In this document: in pieces, positions 39,144 through 47,673 of the stretch | Numbering within the stretch: the stretch's first letter is position 1 | Layout: the number at the start of each line of letters is the position of its first letter | Assembly: GCF_900100195.1 (NCBI RefSeq) | Contig: NZ_FNES01000002.1 | Coordinates: forward strand, 352,792-410,125 | DNA: 57,334 bases | Direction of reading: 5' to 3' | Source: Billgrantia gudaonensis | GTDB lineage: Bacteria; Pseudomonadota; Gammaproteobacteria; Pseudomonadales; Halomonadaceae | The notes under the pieces: model-generated | What the model saw: the letters and a program-made list of their open reading frames with translations, nothing else | What the model was told of the DNA's origin: nothing | Database searches by the model: none | Made by a program: the position numbers and the translations under genes

Positions 39144-40142
39144 ATGAGCGACAAGCCTCAACGCCAGTTCCCGCTGTCTCGGATGATGACCGCCCTGCTG
39201 ATTGCCGGCGGCGTCAGCGTGGCCGGTGCCGCCCACGGCGAGGAGTTGAACTTCGCCCACGTCTACGAGACCTCCGAGCCCTACCACGAGTGGGCCCTGT
39301 GGGCGGCGGAGCAGATCGAGGAGCGCACCGATGGGCGCTACTCGATTACCGTGCATCCGGCCTCCTCGCTGGGCAAGGAGGCCGACATCAATGAAGGCCT
39401 GCAACTGGGTACCGTCGACCTGATCTACACCGGCAACCAGTTCGCCGGGCGCTTCTACGGGCCCATCGGCATCGCCGGTGCGCCCTACATGTTCCGCGAC
39501 TTCGACCACTGGCAGGCCTACGCCGACAGCGACCTCTTCGAGGAGATCGCCCAGGGGTATCGCGACGAGACGGGCAACGTGCCGCTGGCGATGAACTACT
39601 ACGGCCGCCGCCACGTCACCTCCAACGAGCCGATCGACACCCCCGAGGACATGGAGGGGCTGAAGATCCGCACGCCCAATGCGCCCATGTACATGATGTT
39701 CCCCGAAGCGGTCGGCGCCAATCCCACCCCCATCGCCTTCGCCGAGGTCTACCTGGCGTTGCAGCAGGGCGTGGTCGATGCCCAGGAGAACCCGCTGCCC
39801 ACCATCAAGGCCAAGGCCTTCCATGAGGTGCAGGACTACATCAACCTGACCGGTCACATCACCGATTCGCTGATCACCATCGCCGGCGGTCCGTTGTGGA
39901 ACCGCCTTTCCGAAGAGGACCGCGAGATCTTCCGCGAGGTCTACGCCGAGGCCGGCGAGCGCATCACCGAGGACATCCTGCAGTCCGAGGAGGACCTGGT
40001 GGCCTGGTTCGAGGAGCAAGGCACCACGGTGAACGAGGTGGATGTCGAGCCCTTCCGCGAGGCCACGCTGCCCGCCCACAACGGCGAAGCGGCCACCTGG
40101 GACCAGGAGACCTACGACCGCCTTCAGGCCATCGGCCAGTAA
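39144..40142 (+). CDS. dctP: TRAP transporter substrate-binding protein (DctP type)
   Basis: A 332-residue periplasmic binding protein. Signal peptide to about residue 33 (ending HGEE). The mature domain begins ELNFAHVYETSEPYHEWALW and has the conserved arginine in MEGLKIRTPNAP, which binds the ligand carboxylate. In this operon with a C4 acid-sugar kinase the ligand may be D-threonate, D-erythronate or another aldonate. GAGGAG precedes the start. A hairpin separates it from the small permease gene. Confidence 0.9.
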   Translation: MSDKPQRQFPLSRMMTALLIAGGVSVAGAAHGEELNFAHVYETSEPYHEWALWAAEQIEERTDGRYSITVHPASSLGKEADINEGLQLGTVDLIYTGNQFAGRFYGPIGIAGAPYMFRDFDHWQAYADSDLFEEIAQGYRDETGNVPLAMNYYGRRHVTSNEPIDTPEDMEGLKIRTPNAPMYMMFPEAVGANPTPIAFAEVYLALQQGVVDAQENPLPTIKAKAFHEVQDYINLTGHITDSLITIAGGPLWNRLSEEDREIFREVYAEAGERITEDILQSEEDLVAWFEEQGTTVNEVDVEPFREATLPAHNGEAATWDQETYDRLQAIGQ

Positions 40143-40165
40143 ACCCTCCCTCCATTGCGGACGCT

Positions 40166-40195
40166 GCACCACCTCCGGAGACGGGGGTGGTGTGC
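40166..40195 (+). terminator. Intercistronic hairpin between dctP and dctQ
   Basis: CACCACCTCC pairs with GGGGGTGGTG (one T-G wobble) around a six-base loop, 24 bases past the dctP stop. With no T-run it is more likely to protect the binding-protein mRNA or attenuate transcription than to end it fully. Confidence 0.5.
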
Positions 40196-40206
40196 GGGAG
40201 TCTGAC

Positions 40207-40740
40207 ATGAATCAGCCTGACCGAGACGAAGAGACAGCCTTCGACTTCGTCGAGGAAGACGACTTCGACGCGCGCGATCATGGCTTCGAGGATTACCTGA
40301 CACTGGGGGTCTTCTGGCTGCTGGCGCTGGACGTCTTCCTGCAGTTCTTCACCCGCTACGTGCTGGGCAACTCCATCGCCTGGACCGAAGAGATGGCCCG
40401 CTACCTGTTGGTGCTGGTCGGTTTTCTGGGCGGCACCATGGCGGTGCGCAAGGGGTCGCACATTGCCGTGGAGTTCTTCTATCGTTACATGCCTGCCTGG
40501 ATGGCGCGCACCTCTTCGACACTGGTGGACCTGATCAACGTCATGTTTTTCGCTGCCATGGCGTGGATCACCTTCAAGCTGGCGGGACGCACGACGTCGC
40601 TGATGGCGTCGGTGGATATTCCCAAGAGCTACCTCTACTACATCGTGATGCTGGGCTTTTTGCTGATGCTGGCACGCGCCGTCCAGGCGGCGATCCGCCA
40701 CTGGCGCAGCGGCACCAGCGAGCTGATGGGATCACAGTGA
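40207..40740 (+). CDS. dctQ: TRAP transporter small permease (DctQ type)
   Basis: A 177-residue inner-membrane protein. After an acidic N-terminus of about 28 residues come four helices (about 30-50, 68-88, 108-128 and 145-165), with the family pattern FFTRYVLGNSIAWTEEMARYLLVLVGFLGG written across helices 1-2. It joins DctM in the TRAP membrane complex. The start ATG lies 65 bases past dctP. Confidence 0.87.
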   Translation: MNQPDRDEETAFDFVEEDDFDARDHGFEDYLTLGVFWLLALDVFLQFFTRYVLGNSIAWTEEMARYLLVLVGFLGGTMAVRKGSHIAVEFFYRYMPAWMARTSSTLVDLINVMFFAAMAWITFKLAGRTTSLMASVDIPKSYLYYIVMLGFLLMLARAVQAAIRHWRSGTSELMGSQ

Positions 40741-40762
40741 CGATGACCGGGAGAGCCTATCC

Positions 40763-42142
40763 ATGCCCAATAGCCTGATCCTGCGACGGCGCGGTGCCCT
40801 GGTGCCGCCGGTCATCGCGGCCCTTGCCATTCTCGGCTGCCTCGCCCTGGCAGTCACCGAGCAGTACCTGTCGTTCCTGTTCGCCGCGCTGTTCACCCTA
40901 CTGGTGCTCGGCGTGCCCATCGCGATCGCCCTGGCGGGCTCCTGTCTGATCTACGTGCTGTTGACCGGGCGCGTGCCCGACGTGGTGGTCGTGCACCGCA
41001 TGATCAACGGCGTCGACAGTTTCCCGCTGCTGGCCATCCCTTTCTTCATTCTCGCCGGCAACCTGATGAACAACGGCGGCATCACCACGCGCATCTTCGA
41101 CTTCGCCAAGGCTCTGATGGGCTGGATGCGTGGCGGCCTGGGCCATGTCAACGTCGGTGCCAGCATCGTCTTCTCCGGCATGTCCGGCGCCGCCGTCGCC
41201 GACGCCGGGGGGCTGGGCACCATCGAGATCAAGGCGATGCGCGATGCCGGTTACGACCAGGAGTTCGCGGTGGGCATCACCGCGGCGTCGTCCACCATCG
41301 GCCCCATCATCCCGCCCAGCCTGCCCATGGTGATCTATGGCGTCATGGCTTCGGTGTCGGTGGGTCAGCTGTTCGTGGCCGGGCTGATACCGGGGCTGCT
41401 GATGGGCGTCGTGCTGATGGTGATGATCACCTGGCTGGCGCGTCGCCGCGGCTATCCTCGCGATGCTACCTTCGCTCTGTCGGTGCTGGGGCATACCTTC
41501 AAGCGCGCCTTCCTGTCGCTGCTCACCCCGGTGATCATCGTCGGCGGCATCATGAGCGGTGCCTTCACGCCCACCGAGGCTGCCATCGCCGCCGTGGCCT
41601 ACGCGCTCTTCCTCGGCGGCGTGGTCTACCGCAGCCTGACCTGGCGGCGCCTGCTCAAGGTCAGCATGGAGACCATCGAGACCACCGCGGTGATCCTGCT
41701 GATCGTTGCCGGCGCTTCGATCTTCGCCTGGATACTGACCAGCAATCAGGTCACCCAGCTCGTGGTCGAGCTGCTCGGGCCTTTCGCCGACAATCCGGTC
41801 GCCACCCTGATCATCATCAACGTCGTGCTGATCGTCGTCGGCTGCTTCATGGAGACCATCGCCGCCATCACCATTCTGGTGCCGGTGCTGCTGCCCCTGG
41901 CGGTGGGCGCCGGGGTCGATCCGGTGCACTTCGGGGTGATCATGGTCCTCAACCTGATGATCGGGCTGTTGACGCCTCCGGTGGGCATGGTGCTCTACGT
42001 GCTCTCGCGGGTGTCGAACATCTCCTTCGAGAAGTGCATGCGCGGCACCCTGCCGTTTCTGGTGCCGCTGGTGATCGCCCTGCTGCTGGTGACCTTCATC
42101 CCCGCCATCTCGATGTGGCTGCCGACCCTGATCTACCGATGA
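40763..42142 (+). CDS. dctM: TRAP transporter large permease (DctM type)
   Basis: A 459-residue inner-membrane transporter with about 12 helices. LLAIPFFILAGNLMNNGGIT and VFSGMSGAAVADAGGLGTIEI are the DctM signatures in the first half; PPVGMVLYVLS in the second is also typical. It couples Na+ entry to uptake of the ligand delivered by DctP. It is followed 19 bases later by the Ldh-type reductase gene. Confidence 0.93.
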   Translation: MPNSLILRRRGALVPPVIAALAILGCLALAVTEQYLSFLFAALFTLLVLGVPIAIALAGSCLIYVLLTGRVPDVVVVHRMINGVDSFPLLAIPFFILAGNLMNNGGITTRIFDFAKALMGWMRGGLGHVNVGASIVFSGMSGAAVADAGGLGTIEIKAMRDAGYDQEFAVGITAASSTIGPIIPPSLPMVIYGVMASVSVGQLFVAGLIPGLLMGVVLMVMITWLARRRGYPRDATFALSVLGHTFKRAFLSLLTPVIIVGGIMSGAFTPTEAAIAAVAYALFLGGVVYRSLTWRRLLKVSMETIETTAVILLIVAGASIFAWILTSNQVTQLVVELLGPFADNPVATLIIINVVLIVVGCFMETIAAITILVPVLLPLAVGAGVDPVHFGVIMVLNLMIGLLTPPVGMVLYVLSRVSNISFEKCMRGTLPFLVPLVIALLLVTFIPAISMWLPTLIYR

Positions 42143-42161
42143 CCATGAGGAAGACCGAGCG

Positions 42162-43238
42162 ATGAGTGACGCCTGCCAGGACTTCCGCGTCGAGCGACGC
42201 GAGCTGGAACGCTTCATGCTGGCGGCGCTGGCCCGTGCCGGCGCCGATGCCGCTTCCGCGGAGGCGGTGAGCCGGGCACTGGTGACCGCCTCGCGGATGG
42301 GCACCGACAGTCACGGCCTGCGTCTGTTGCCGCACTACGTTCGTGCCCTGCAGGGTGGGCGCGTCCGCGGTGCGCCCAGGATGCGCTTCGAGCGCCGCTT
42401 GCCCGCCACCGGCTACCTGGATGCCGGCGACGGCTTCGGGCACCTGGCCGGCTACACCGCCATGGACCACGCCGCGACCATGGCCGACGAGGTGGGTGTG
42501 GGCGCCGTGGCAGTGGGTCACTCCTCCCACTTCGGGGCGGCGGGCTGCTACGCGCTGGCTGCCGCTCAGCGCGGTCTGATCGGCCTGGCAGTGTGCAACT
42601 CCGATCCGTTCGTGCTGCTGCACCGTGGCAGCCGGCCGTTCCATGGCACCAACCCCATTGCCTTCGCCGCCCCGGTGGCTGGCGGAAGCCCCTATCTGCT
42701 CGACATGGCCACCAGTTCGATTCCCTGGAACCGGGTGCAGCAGTACGGGGCCATCGGGCGTGAGTTGCCCGACCAGGTGGCTGCCGATGCGGAGGGCGAG
42801 GTGACGCGCACCCCGGCGGAAGTGGCGGCATTGTTGCCGTTGGGTGGCAGCGACTTCGGCTTCAAGGGTGCCGGGCTGGGCGGCATGGTGGAGGTGCTCA
42901 GCTCCACGCTTTCCGGCATGCTGCACGGCTTTCGTCTGCTGCCCATGGGTGGGCCCGACATGACGACCCCGCGCGGGGTGGGGCATTTCTTCCTGGCGCT
43001 TCGCCCCGATGCCTTCGCTACGGGAAATCCCTTTCCCGAGTGCCTTCGGCAGTACCTGGACGACTTGCGTGCCCAGCCTGGCCGAGACGGTGCGCGGGTC
43101 ATGGCTCCGGGGGACCGCGAGTGGACCTGCCAGGCACGCCGCGATGCCGAGGGCATCCCGCTGGATAGCGCCAATCAGGTGGCCTACGCCGAGCTGGCCG
43201 AGAGCCTAGGCGTCCGGGCCTTGCAGCCCCTGGATTGA
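42162..43238 (+). CDS. Ldh (malate/L-sulfolactate dehydrogenase) family oxidoreductase
   Basis: A 358-residue NAD(P)H-dependent oxidoreductase of the LDH2/MDG2 family, which includes 2,3-diketogulonate reductase, ureidoglycolate dehydrogenase and sulfolactate dehydrogenases. The catalytic region TDSHGLRLLPHY (His51) and nucleotide-binding GVGAVAVGHSSHFGAAGCYA are clear. Its role here is probably interconversion of a 2-keto acid and a 2-hydroxyacid of the imported sugar acid, for example inversion together with the SDR. The exact substrate is not predictable. Confidence 0.82.
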   Translation: MSDACQDFRVERRELERFMLAALARAGADAASAEAVSRALVTASRMGTDSHGLRLLPHYVRALQGGRVRGAPRMRFERRLPATGYLDAGDGFGHLAGYTAMDHAATMADEVGVGAVAVGHSSHFGAAGCYALAAAQRGLIGLAVCNSDPFVLLHRGSRPFHGTNPIAFAAPVAGGSPYLLDMATSSIPWNRVQQYGAIGRELPDQVAADAEGEVTRTPAEVAALLPLGGSDFGFKGAGLGGMVEVLSSTLSGMLHGFRLLPMGGPDMTTPRGVGHFFLALRPDAFATGNPFPECLRQYLDDLRAQPGRDGARVMAPGDREWTCQARRDAEGIPLDSANQVAYAELAESLGVRALQPLD

Positions 43239-43302
43239 GCGGAGCGGGGCCCTAATGCAGTAAGATGGCGCCCGGATTCCGGGCAACCAGGAGAACCACC
43301 CC

Positions 43303-44019
43303 ATGTCCCGATACCGGATCGAGCGCAAGACGCTCTCCGAGCAGGTCGCTGAGCAGCTCGAGGCGGACATCCTCGAAGGACGGCTCGGCGAGAACGATCA
43401 ACTGCCCTCCGAGCGTGAGTTGATGGAGCAGTTCGGCGTCGGCCGGCCGGCGGTGCGCGAGGCGCTGTTCTATCTGCAGCAGCTCGGTTTGATCGCCATC
43501 AATAGCGGCACCCGGGCGCGGGTGATCCGGCCCACCGCCGAGGCGGTGATGGCCCGGCTCTCCGGGGTGACTCGCCAGCTACTCGCCAAGCCCGACGGCC
43601 AGCAGTACTTTCAGGAGGCCCGGGCCCTGTTCGAGATCTCCCTGGCCCGTTATGCGGCACGCCACGCCAGCGACGAGGATCTGGCGCGCCTGCGCACGGC
43701 ACTGCAGGACAACCGCGATGCCATGGGCAACGAGGCGCGCTTCAAGCGCTCCGACAACGACTTCCATGGCACTCTGGCAAGCATTGCCCGCAACCCCATC
43801 TTCGACGCCATTCACGTGGCGCTCTCCGAGTGGCTCGACGACCGCCGCGCCCAGGTGCTGCAGCAGAAGGACGAGGACAAGGCGGCGCTCAAGGCCCACA
43901 TCGAGATCGTCGAGGCCATCGAGTCCCGCGATCCCGACGCCGCCGAGGCGGCCATGCGTCGCCACCTCGACCGCCACTACGGCACCTACATGCAGCTCAA
44001 GAAACGCCTCTCGGAATAA
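43303..44019 (+). CDS. GntR family (FadR subfamily) transcriptional regulator
   Basis: A 238-residue regulator with an N-terminal winged helix (about 8-75; LPSERELMEQFGVGRPAVREALFYLQQLGLI) and a C-terminal FCD ligand domain (about 90-230) with metal-type residues Asp and His in the RSDNDFHGTL and RRHLDRHYG segments. It resembles NanR/UxuR-like sugar-acid sensors. It is the last gene of operon B and probably represses it in the absence of a sugar acid or phosphate. GAACCACCCC gives only a weak ribosome site. Confidence 0.88.
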   Translation: MSRYRIERKTLSEQVAEQLEADILEGRLGENDQLPSERELMEQFGVGRPAVREALFYLQQLGLIAINSGTRARVIRPTAEAVMARLSGVTRQLLAKPDGQQYFQEARALFEISLARYAARHASDEDLARLRTALQDNRDAMGNEARFKRSDNDFHGTLASIARNPIFDAIHVALSEWLDDRRAQVLQQKDEDKAALKAHIEIVEAIESRDPDAAEAAMRRHLDRHYGTYMQLKKRLSE

Positions 44020-44106
44020 ACGAATGTCTGCGCGAGCGAATCGCTGCAAGTTCACTCGGTGCCGATCCGTCGACAGGCCCCGTTGAGCGCAGCCACGGTT
44101 TACAGC

Positions 44107-45747
44107 CTATAAAGAGACGCCGCGCTTCCAGGGGATGAAGTCGTACTGCGCCAGCTCGACCGCGCGGGGGCGATAGCGCCCCGAGGCGGTGTCGATGCAC
44201 AGCGCCAGCAGCCGCTCGGCCAGTTCGTCGATGCTCGTGTCGCCGCGAATGATGGGGCCGGCGTCGAAGTCGATGACGTCACGCATGCGCCCCGCCAGCT
44301 CGCTGTTGCTGGCGATCTTGAGCACCGGGGCGACCGGGTTGCCGGTGGGCGTGCCCAGTCCGGTGGTGAATAGGATCAGGTTGGCGCCGGAGCCGGCCAG
44401 TGCCGTGGTCGACTCCACGTCGTTGCCCGGCGTGCAGAGCAGATTCAGCCCCTTGCGCACGGCGGGTTCGGTGTAGTCGAGAACGTCCACCACGGGGCTG
44501 TCGCCGCCCTTCTTGGCGGCGCCGGCGGACTTCATGGCGTCGGTGATCAGGCCGTCGCGGACGTTGCCGGGGGAGGGGTTCATGGAGAAATCCGCACCGA
44601 CGCGGGCGGCATGCTGCTGGTAGGCCTCCATCAGGTTACGGAAGCGCTGGGCCACGGCGTCGTCGCGGCAGCGCGCCACCAACTCGTGCTCCACGCCGCA
44701 CAGCTCGGGGAATTCGCTCAGAATGCCGCTGCCGCCCAGCGCGACGAGGCGGTCGACCACGGCGCCCACCACGGGGTTGGCGGAGAGCCCGGAGAAGCCG
44801 TCGGAGCCGCCGCACTCCACGCCCAGCGTCAACGCCGAGAGCGGCGCGGGGGCACGCTCTACGCGGTTGGCCTCGGCCAGACCGTCGAAGACGGTGGTCA
44901 GCGCCTCGCGAATCAGCGCCGTCTCGCTGTGGCTGGCCTGCTGCTCCAGGTAGTGCACCGGACGCAGTCCGTGGGGGTCGCGTTCGGCCACCGCCTCGCG
45001 CAGCATGTCGATCTGCGCCTTCTGGCAGCCCAGGCTGAGTACGGTGGCGCCGGCCACGTTGGGATGGCCGATGTAGCCGGCCAGCAGCCGGCACAGCGCC
45101 TGGGCGTCGTCGTCGGTGCCGCCGCAGCCCAGCGTGTGAGTCAGGAAGCGTACCCCGTCGACGTTGGGGAAGAGCCGCTCGGCAGGGGGCGCGGGCGGCG
45201 TCGTGCCGGCCGCGCCGTGAAGCAGTTCCCGGGCCATGCGCTTGTAGTCGCGGTAGGGATCCTCGCCCAGGGCGTCGGCTACGCACTGGCGCAGCACCTC
45301 GATGTTGCGGTTCTCGCAGAATACCAGCGGCACCACCAGCCAGACGTTGGCGGTGCCGACGCTGCCGTCGGGGCGGTGATAGCCGTCGAAGGTGGCGCCC
45401 TGGAAGGCGGCGACGTCGGGAGCCTGCCACTGCCCGCGCCGCGCCTGAGGGGCGGTGCTGGCGGTGTCGTGTTCGGTATTCTCGGTGGTGATGGCCGCGC
45501 CCGCGGCGATGGGGCGGGTGGCCCGACCTACGGTGACGCCGTACATGACCACCGCCTCGCCGGCCGCCAGGTCGTGAAGGGCGAACTTGTGCTTGTGGCG
45601 GATCGTCTCGACCAGGCGCAGGCGGCGGTCGTCGGCGTCGATCTCGCTGCCGGCCGGAAGATCTTCGAGAGCGACGCGCACGTTGTCGGCGGCATGCACG
45701 CGCAGGCTGGCCAGCCGGCCGCTGTCACTGGCGATGGTGTGGGGCAT
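44107..45747 (-). CDS. uxaA: UxaA family (altronate-type) dehydratase
   Basis: A 546-residue dehydratase of the UxaA family, which removes water from D-altronate or related acids to give 2-keto-3-deoxy acids. An N-terminal SAF domain (about 12-95, RVHAADNVRVALEDLPAGSE) precedes a long C-terminal domain with TLGCGGTDDD, GCQKAQIDMLREA, GVECGGSDGFSGLSANP and PGNVRDGLITDAMKSAGAAKKGG, including likely metal-binding cysteines. It is longer than E. coli UxaA, with about 50 extra residues. No UxaB is present, so the altronate role is uncertain; it is third in operon C. Confidence 0.85.
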   Translation of the reverse strand: MPHTIASDSGRLASLRVHAADNVRVALEDLPAGSEIDADDRRLRLVETIRHKHKFALHDLAAGEAVVMYGVTVGRATRPIAAGAAITTENTEHDTASTAPQARRGQWQAPDVAAFQGATFDGYHRPDGSVGTANVWLVVPLVFCENRNIEVLRQCVADALGEDPYRDYKRMARELLHGAAGTTPPAPPAERLFPNVDGVRFLTHTLGCGGTDDDAQALCRLLAGYIGHPNVAGATVLSLGCQKAQIDMLREAVAERDPHGLRPVHYLEQQASHSETALIREALTTVFDGLAEANRVERAPAPLSALTLGVECGGSDGFSGLSANPVVGAVVDRLVALGGSGILSEFPELCGVEHELVARCRDDAVAQRFRNLMEAYQQHAARVGADFSMNPSPGNVRDGLITDAMKSAGAAKKGGDSPVVDVLDYTEPAVRKGLNLLCTPGNDVESTTALAGSGANLILFTTGLGTPTGNPVAPVLKIASNSELAGRMRDVIDFDAGPIIRGDTSIDELAERLLALCIDTASGRYRPRAVELAQYDFIPWKRGVSL

Positions 45748-45817
45748 GGTCGGCCTCCGGGAGAGCGTGTCCAGGGGAAACGGTTTCGAGCGTTGCCTGT
45801 CGCATGATGAACGCCGG

Positions 45818-46669
45818 TCAGCGGTCGGGTTCGGCGACGACATCCTGCTGCTGTTCGCCGAGCCCCTCGATGCCCAGTCGCATCCGCTGGCCGGGCTTTA
45901 GATAGGTCGGCGGTTGCTGGCCCATGCCGACCCCCGGGGGCGTGCCGGTGGAAATGACGTCGCCCGGCTGCAGACTCATGAAGCGGCTCAGGTAGCTGAT
46001 CAGGAAGGGCACCCGATAGACCATGGTGCGGGTGTTGCCATTCTGGTAGCGCTGGCCGTCCACCTCCAGCCAGAGGTCGAGGCCGTGGGGATCGGCGATC
46101 TCGTCCGGGGTCACCAGCCAGGGGCCCAGGGGGCCGAAGGTATCGCAACCCTTGCCCTTGTCCCAGGTGCCGCTGCGATGGAGCTGGAATTCCCGCTCCG
46201 AGACGTCGTTGACCACGCAGTAGCCGGCCACGTGTTCCATGGCCTCGGCCTCGCTCACATAGCGCGCCTCCTTGCCGATCACCACGCCGAGTTCCACTTC
46301 CCAGTCGGTGCTGGAGGAGTCGCGGGGGATGATGACGTCGTCGTTCGGCCCGCAGATGGCACTGGTCCACTTGTTGAAGACCACCGGCTCGGGCGGCACC
46401 TGGGCGCCGGTTTCGGCGGCATGGTCGGAGTAGTTCAGGCCGATGCAGATGAACTTGCCGACTCGACCCACGCAGGGGCCGAGACGGGTGTCGGCCGGAA
46501 CCTCTGGGAGGCGTGAAGGGTCGAGCTCGGACAGCCGGGTCAGCGACTCGCGGTTCAGGTGGGAGCCGGCCAGGTCGTCGAGGTGGGCGGAAAGGTCGCG
46601 GATCACGCCATCGGCGTCGAGCAGACCGGGTTTCTCGTGCCCCTTGGGGCCGAAGCGCAACAGTTTCAT
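45818..46669 (-). CDS. FAH family hydrolase, 2,4-diketo-3-deoxy-L-fuconate hydrolase-like
   Basis: A 283-residue fumarylacetoacetate hydrolase family enzyme. FICIGLNYSDHAAETG, the metal-binding DWEVELGVVIGK and later STGTPPGVGMGQQPPTYLKPG are typical. The branch includes ureidoglycolate lyase-like proteins and the hydrolase that splits 2,4-diketo-3-deoxy-L-fuconate to pyruvate and L-lactate. The neighbouring SDR (16 bases upstream) and the L-fuconate dehydratase in the same island favour the latter. It starts with a good AAGGAGAT site. Confidence 0.83.
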   Translation of the reverse strand: MKLLRFGPKGHEKPGLLDADGVIRDLSAHLDDLAGSHLNRESLTRLSELDPSRLPEVPADTRLGPCVGRVGKFICIGLNYSDHAAETGAQVPPEPVVFNKWTSAICGPNDDVIIPRDSSSTDWEVELGVVIGKEARYVSEAEAMEHVAGYCVVNDVSEREFQLHRSGTWDKGKGCDTFGPLGPWLVTPDEIADPHGLDLWLEVDGQRYQNGNTRTMVYRVPFLISYLSRFMSLQPGDVISTGTPPGVGMGQQPPTYLKPGQRMRLGIEGLGEQQQDVVAEPDR

Positions 46670-46685
46670 GGGATCTCCTTGCGGT

Positions 46686-47435
46686 TCAGGTCAGCCAGCC
46701 GCCGTCGATGACCTGGGCGGTGCCGGTAGTGTAGGCGGACTCATCGGCGGCCAGGTAAGTGGCCAGGGCGGCGATCTCTTCCGGCGTGCCGAGCCGTCCC
46801 AGCGGCTGGCGGGCCAGGAATTCGGCCCGCACCTCGTCCTCGGCGCGCCCCTGCTGGTGGGCCTGGTCGCGGATGCGCTGGCGCAGCGAAGGGGAGTCCA
46901 CGGTGCCGGGGCAGATGGCATTGCAGCGGATGCCGCGGTCGATGAAGTCGGCGGCGATCGACTTGGTCAGGCCGATCACCGCCGCCTTGGTGGTGCCGTA
47001 GGCGCAGCGGTTGGGCACGCCCTTCAGGCTCGAGGCCACCGAAGCCATGTTGATGATGCTGCCACCGCCGTGCTCGATCATGGCCGGCAGCAGGGCACGG
47101 GTCAGGCGCGCCATGGCCGTGACGTTGAGCGCCAGCGACAGCTCCCAGTCGGCATCCGAGCCGGTGAGCAGCGAGCCGCCGGCCACGAAGCCGGCACAGT
47201 TGAAGAGCACGTCGAGCGGTGGCAGCTCGCTGGCCAGGGCCTCCACGGCCGGGGCGTCGAGAACGTCCAGACGGCGGGTCTCGATGCCCTTGGCGTCGCC
47301 GAGATCCTGCAGCTTCTCGTCGTCGATATCGGTGGCGATGACCCGCGCGCCTTCGGCGGCGAAGCGCAGGGCGGCGGCGCGGCCGATGCCCTGGCCGGCG
47401 GCGGTGATCAGGGCCGTCTTGTCGTGCAGTCGCAT
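46686..47435 (-). CDS. 2-keto-3-deoxy-L-fuconate dehydrogenase-like SDR
   Basis: A 249-residue short-chain dehydrogenase. TAAGQGIGRA (11-20) binds NAD, Asp36 is placed to choose NAD over NADP, and Ser132, Tyr146 and Lys150 (YGTTK) are catalytic. The sequence VPNRCAYGTTKAAVIGLTKS is shared with DHRS6-like enzymes that include 2-keto-3-deoxy-L-fuconate 4-dehydrogenase. It starts operon C, transcribed from the control region shared with the second GntR regulator. A different hydroxyacid substrate remains possible. Confidence 0.83.
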   Translation of the reverse strand: MRLHDKTALITAAGQGIGRAAALRFAAEGARVIATDIDDEKLQDLGDAKGIETRRLDVLDAPAVEALASELPPLDVLFNCAGFVAGGSLLTGSDADWELSLALNVTAMARLTRALLPAMIEHGGGSIINMASVASSLKGVPNRCAYGTTKAAVIGLTKSIAADFIDRGIRCNAICPGTVDSPSLRQRIRDQAHQQGRAEDEVRAEFLARQPLGRLGTPEEIAALATYLAADESAYTTGTAQVIDGGWLT

Positions 47436-47487
47436 GGCAGCTCCGGGCGATTGTTGTTGTCGTTGCCGGATGCCCTCTCGGAGCATC

Positions 47488-47506
47488 TGGTATGACAGGA
47501 TACTAG
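47488..47506. promoter_or_regulatory. Putative GntR-type operator before operon C
   Basis: TGGTATGACAGGATACTAG is a near-palindrome with TGGTAT and ATACTA arms, 53 bases before the start of the SDR gene (minus strand). It shares GTATGACAGG with the site at 35838 and has the TGGTAT half-site of UxuR/ExuR operators. Confidence 0.6.
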
Positions 47507-47621
47507 CCTGACGATATGCACGAGTATGGCGCAGTTCCCATGGCTTGCCAACATCGGTGAAAGGTGGCCGTGCGCCCTCGTTTTTTGTTTCAACCAAAGT
47601 CTAAGCGCCTATCGGCCTTTG

Positions 47622-47642
47622 CCATACTACCATACTAGTATG
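47622..47642. promoter_or_regulatory. Putative operator before the second GntR gene
   Basis: CATACTAGTATG (47631-47642) is a perfect 12-base palindrome, and CCATACTAC directly before it repeats the same half-site. It lies about 30 bases before the GntR start, so autoregulation is likely. Confidence 0.6.
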
Positions 47643-47673
47643 TTCAGGCCTGGCGGTAACGGGATGGAGGCAG

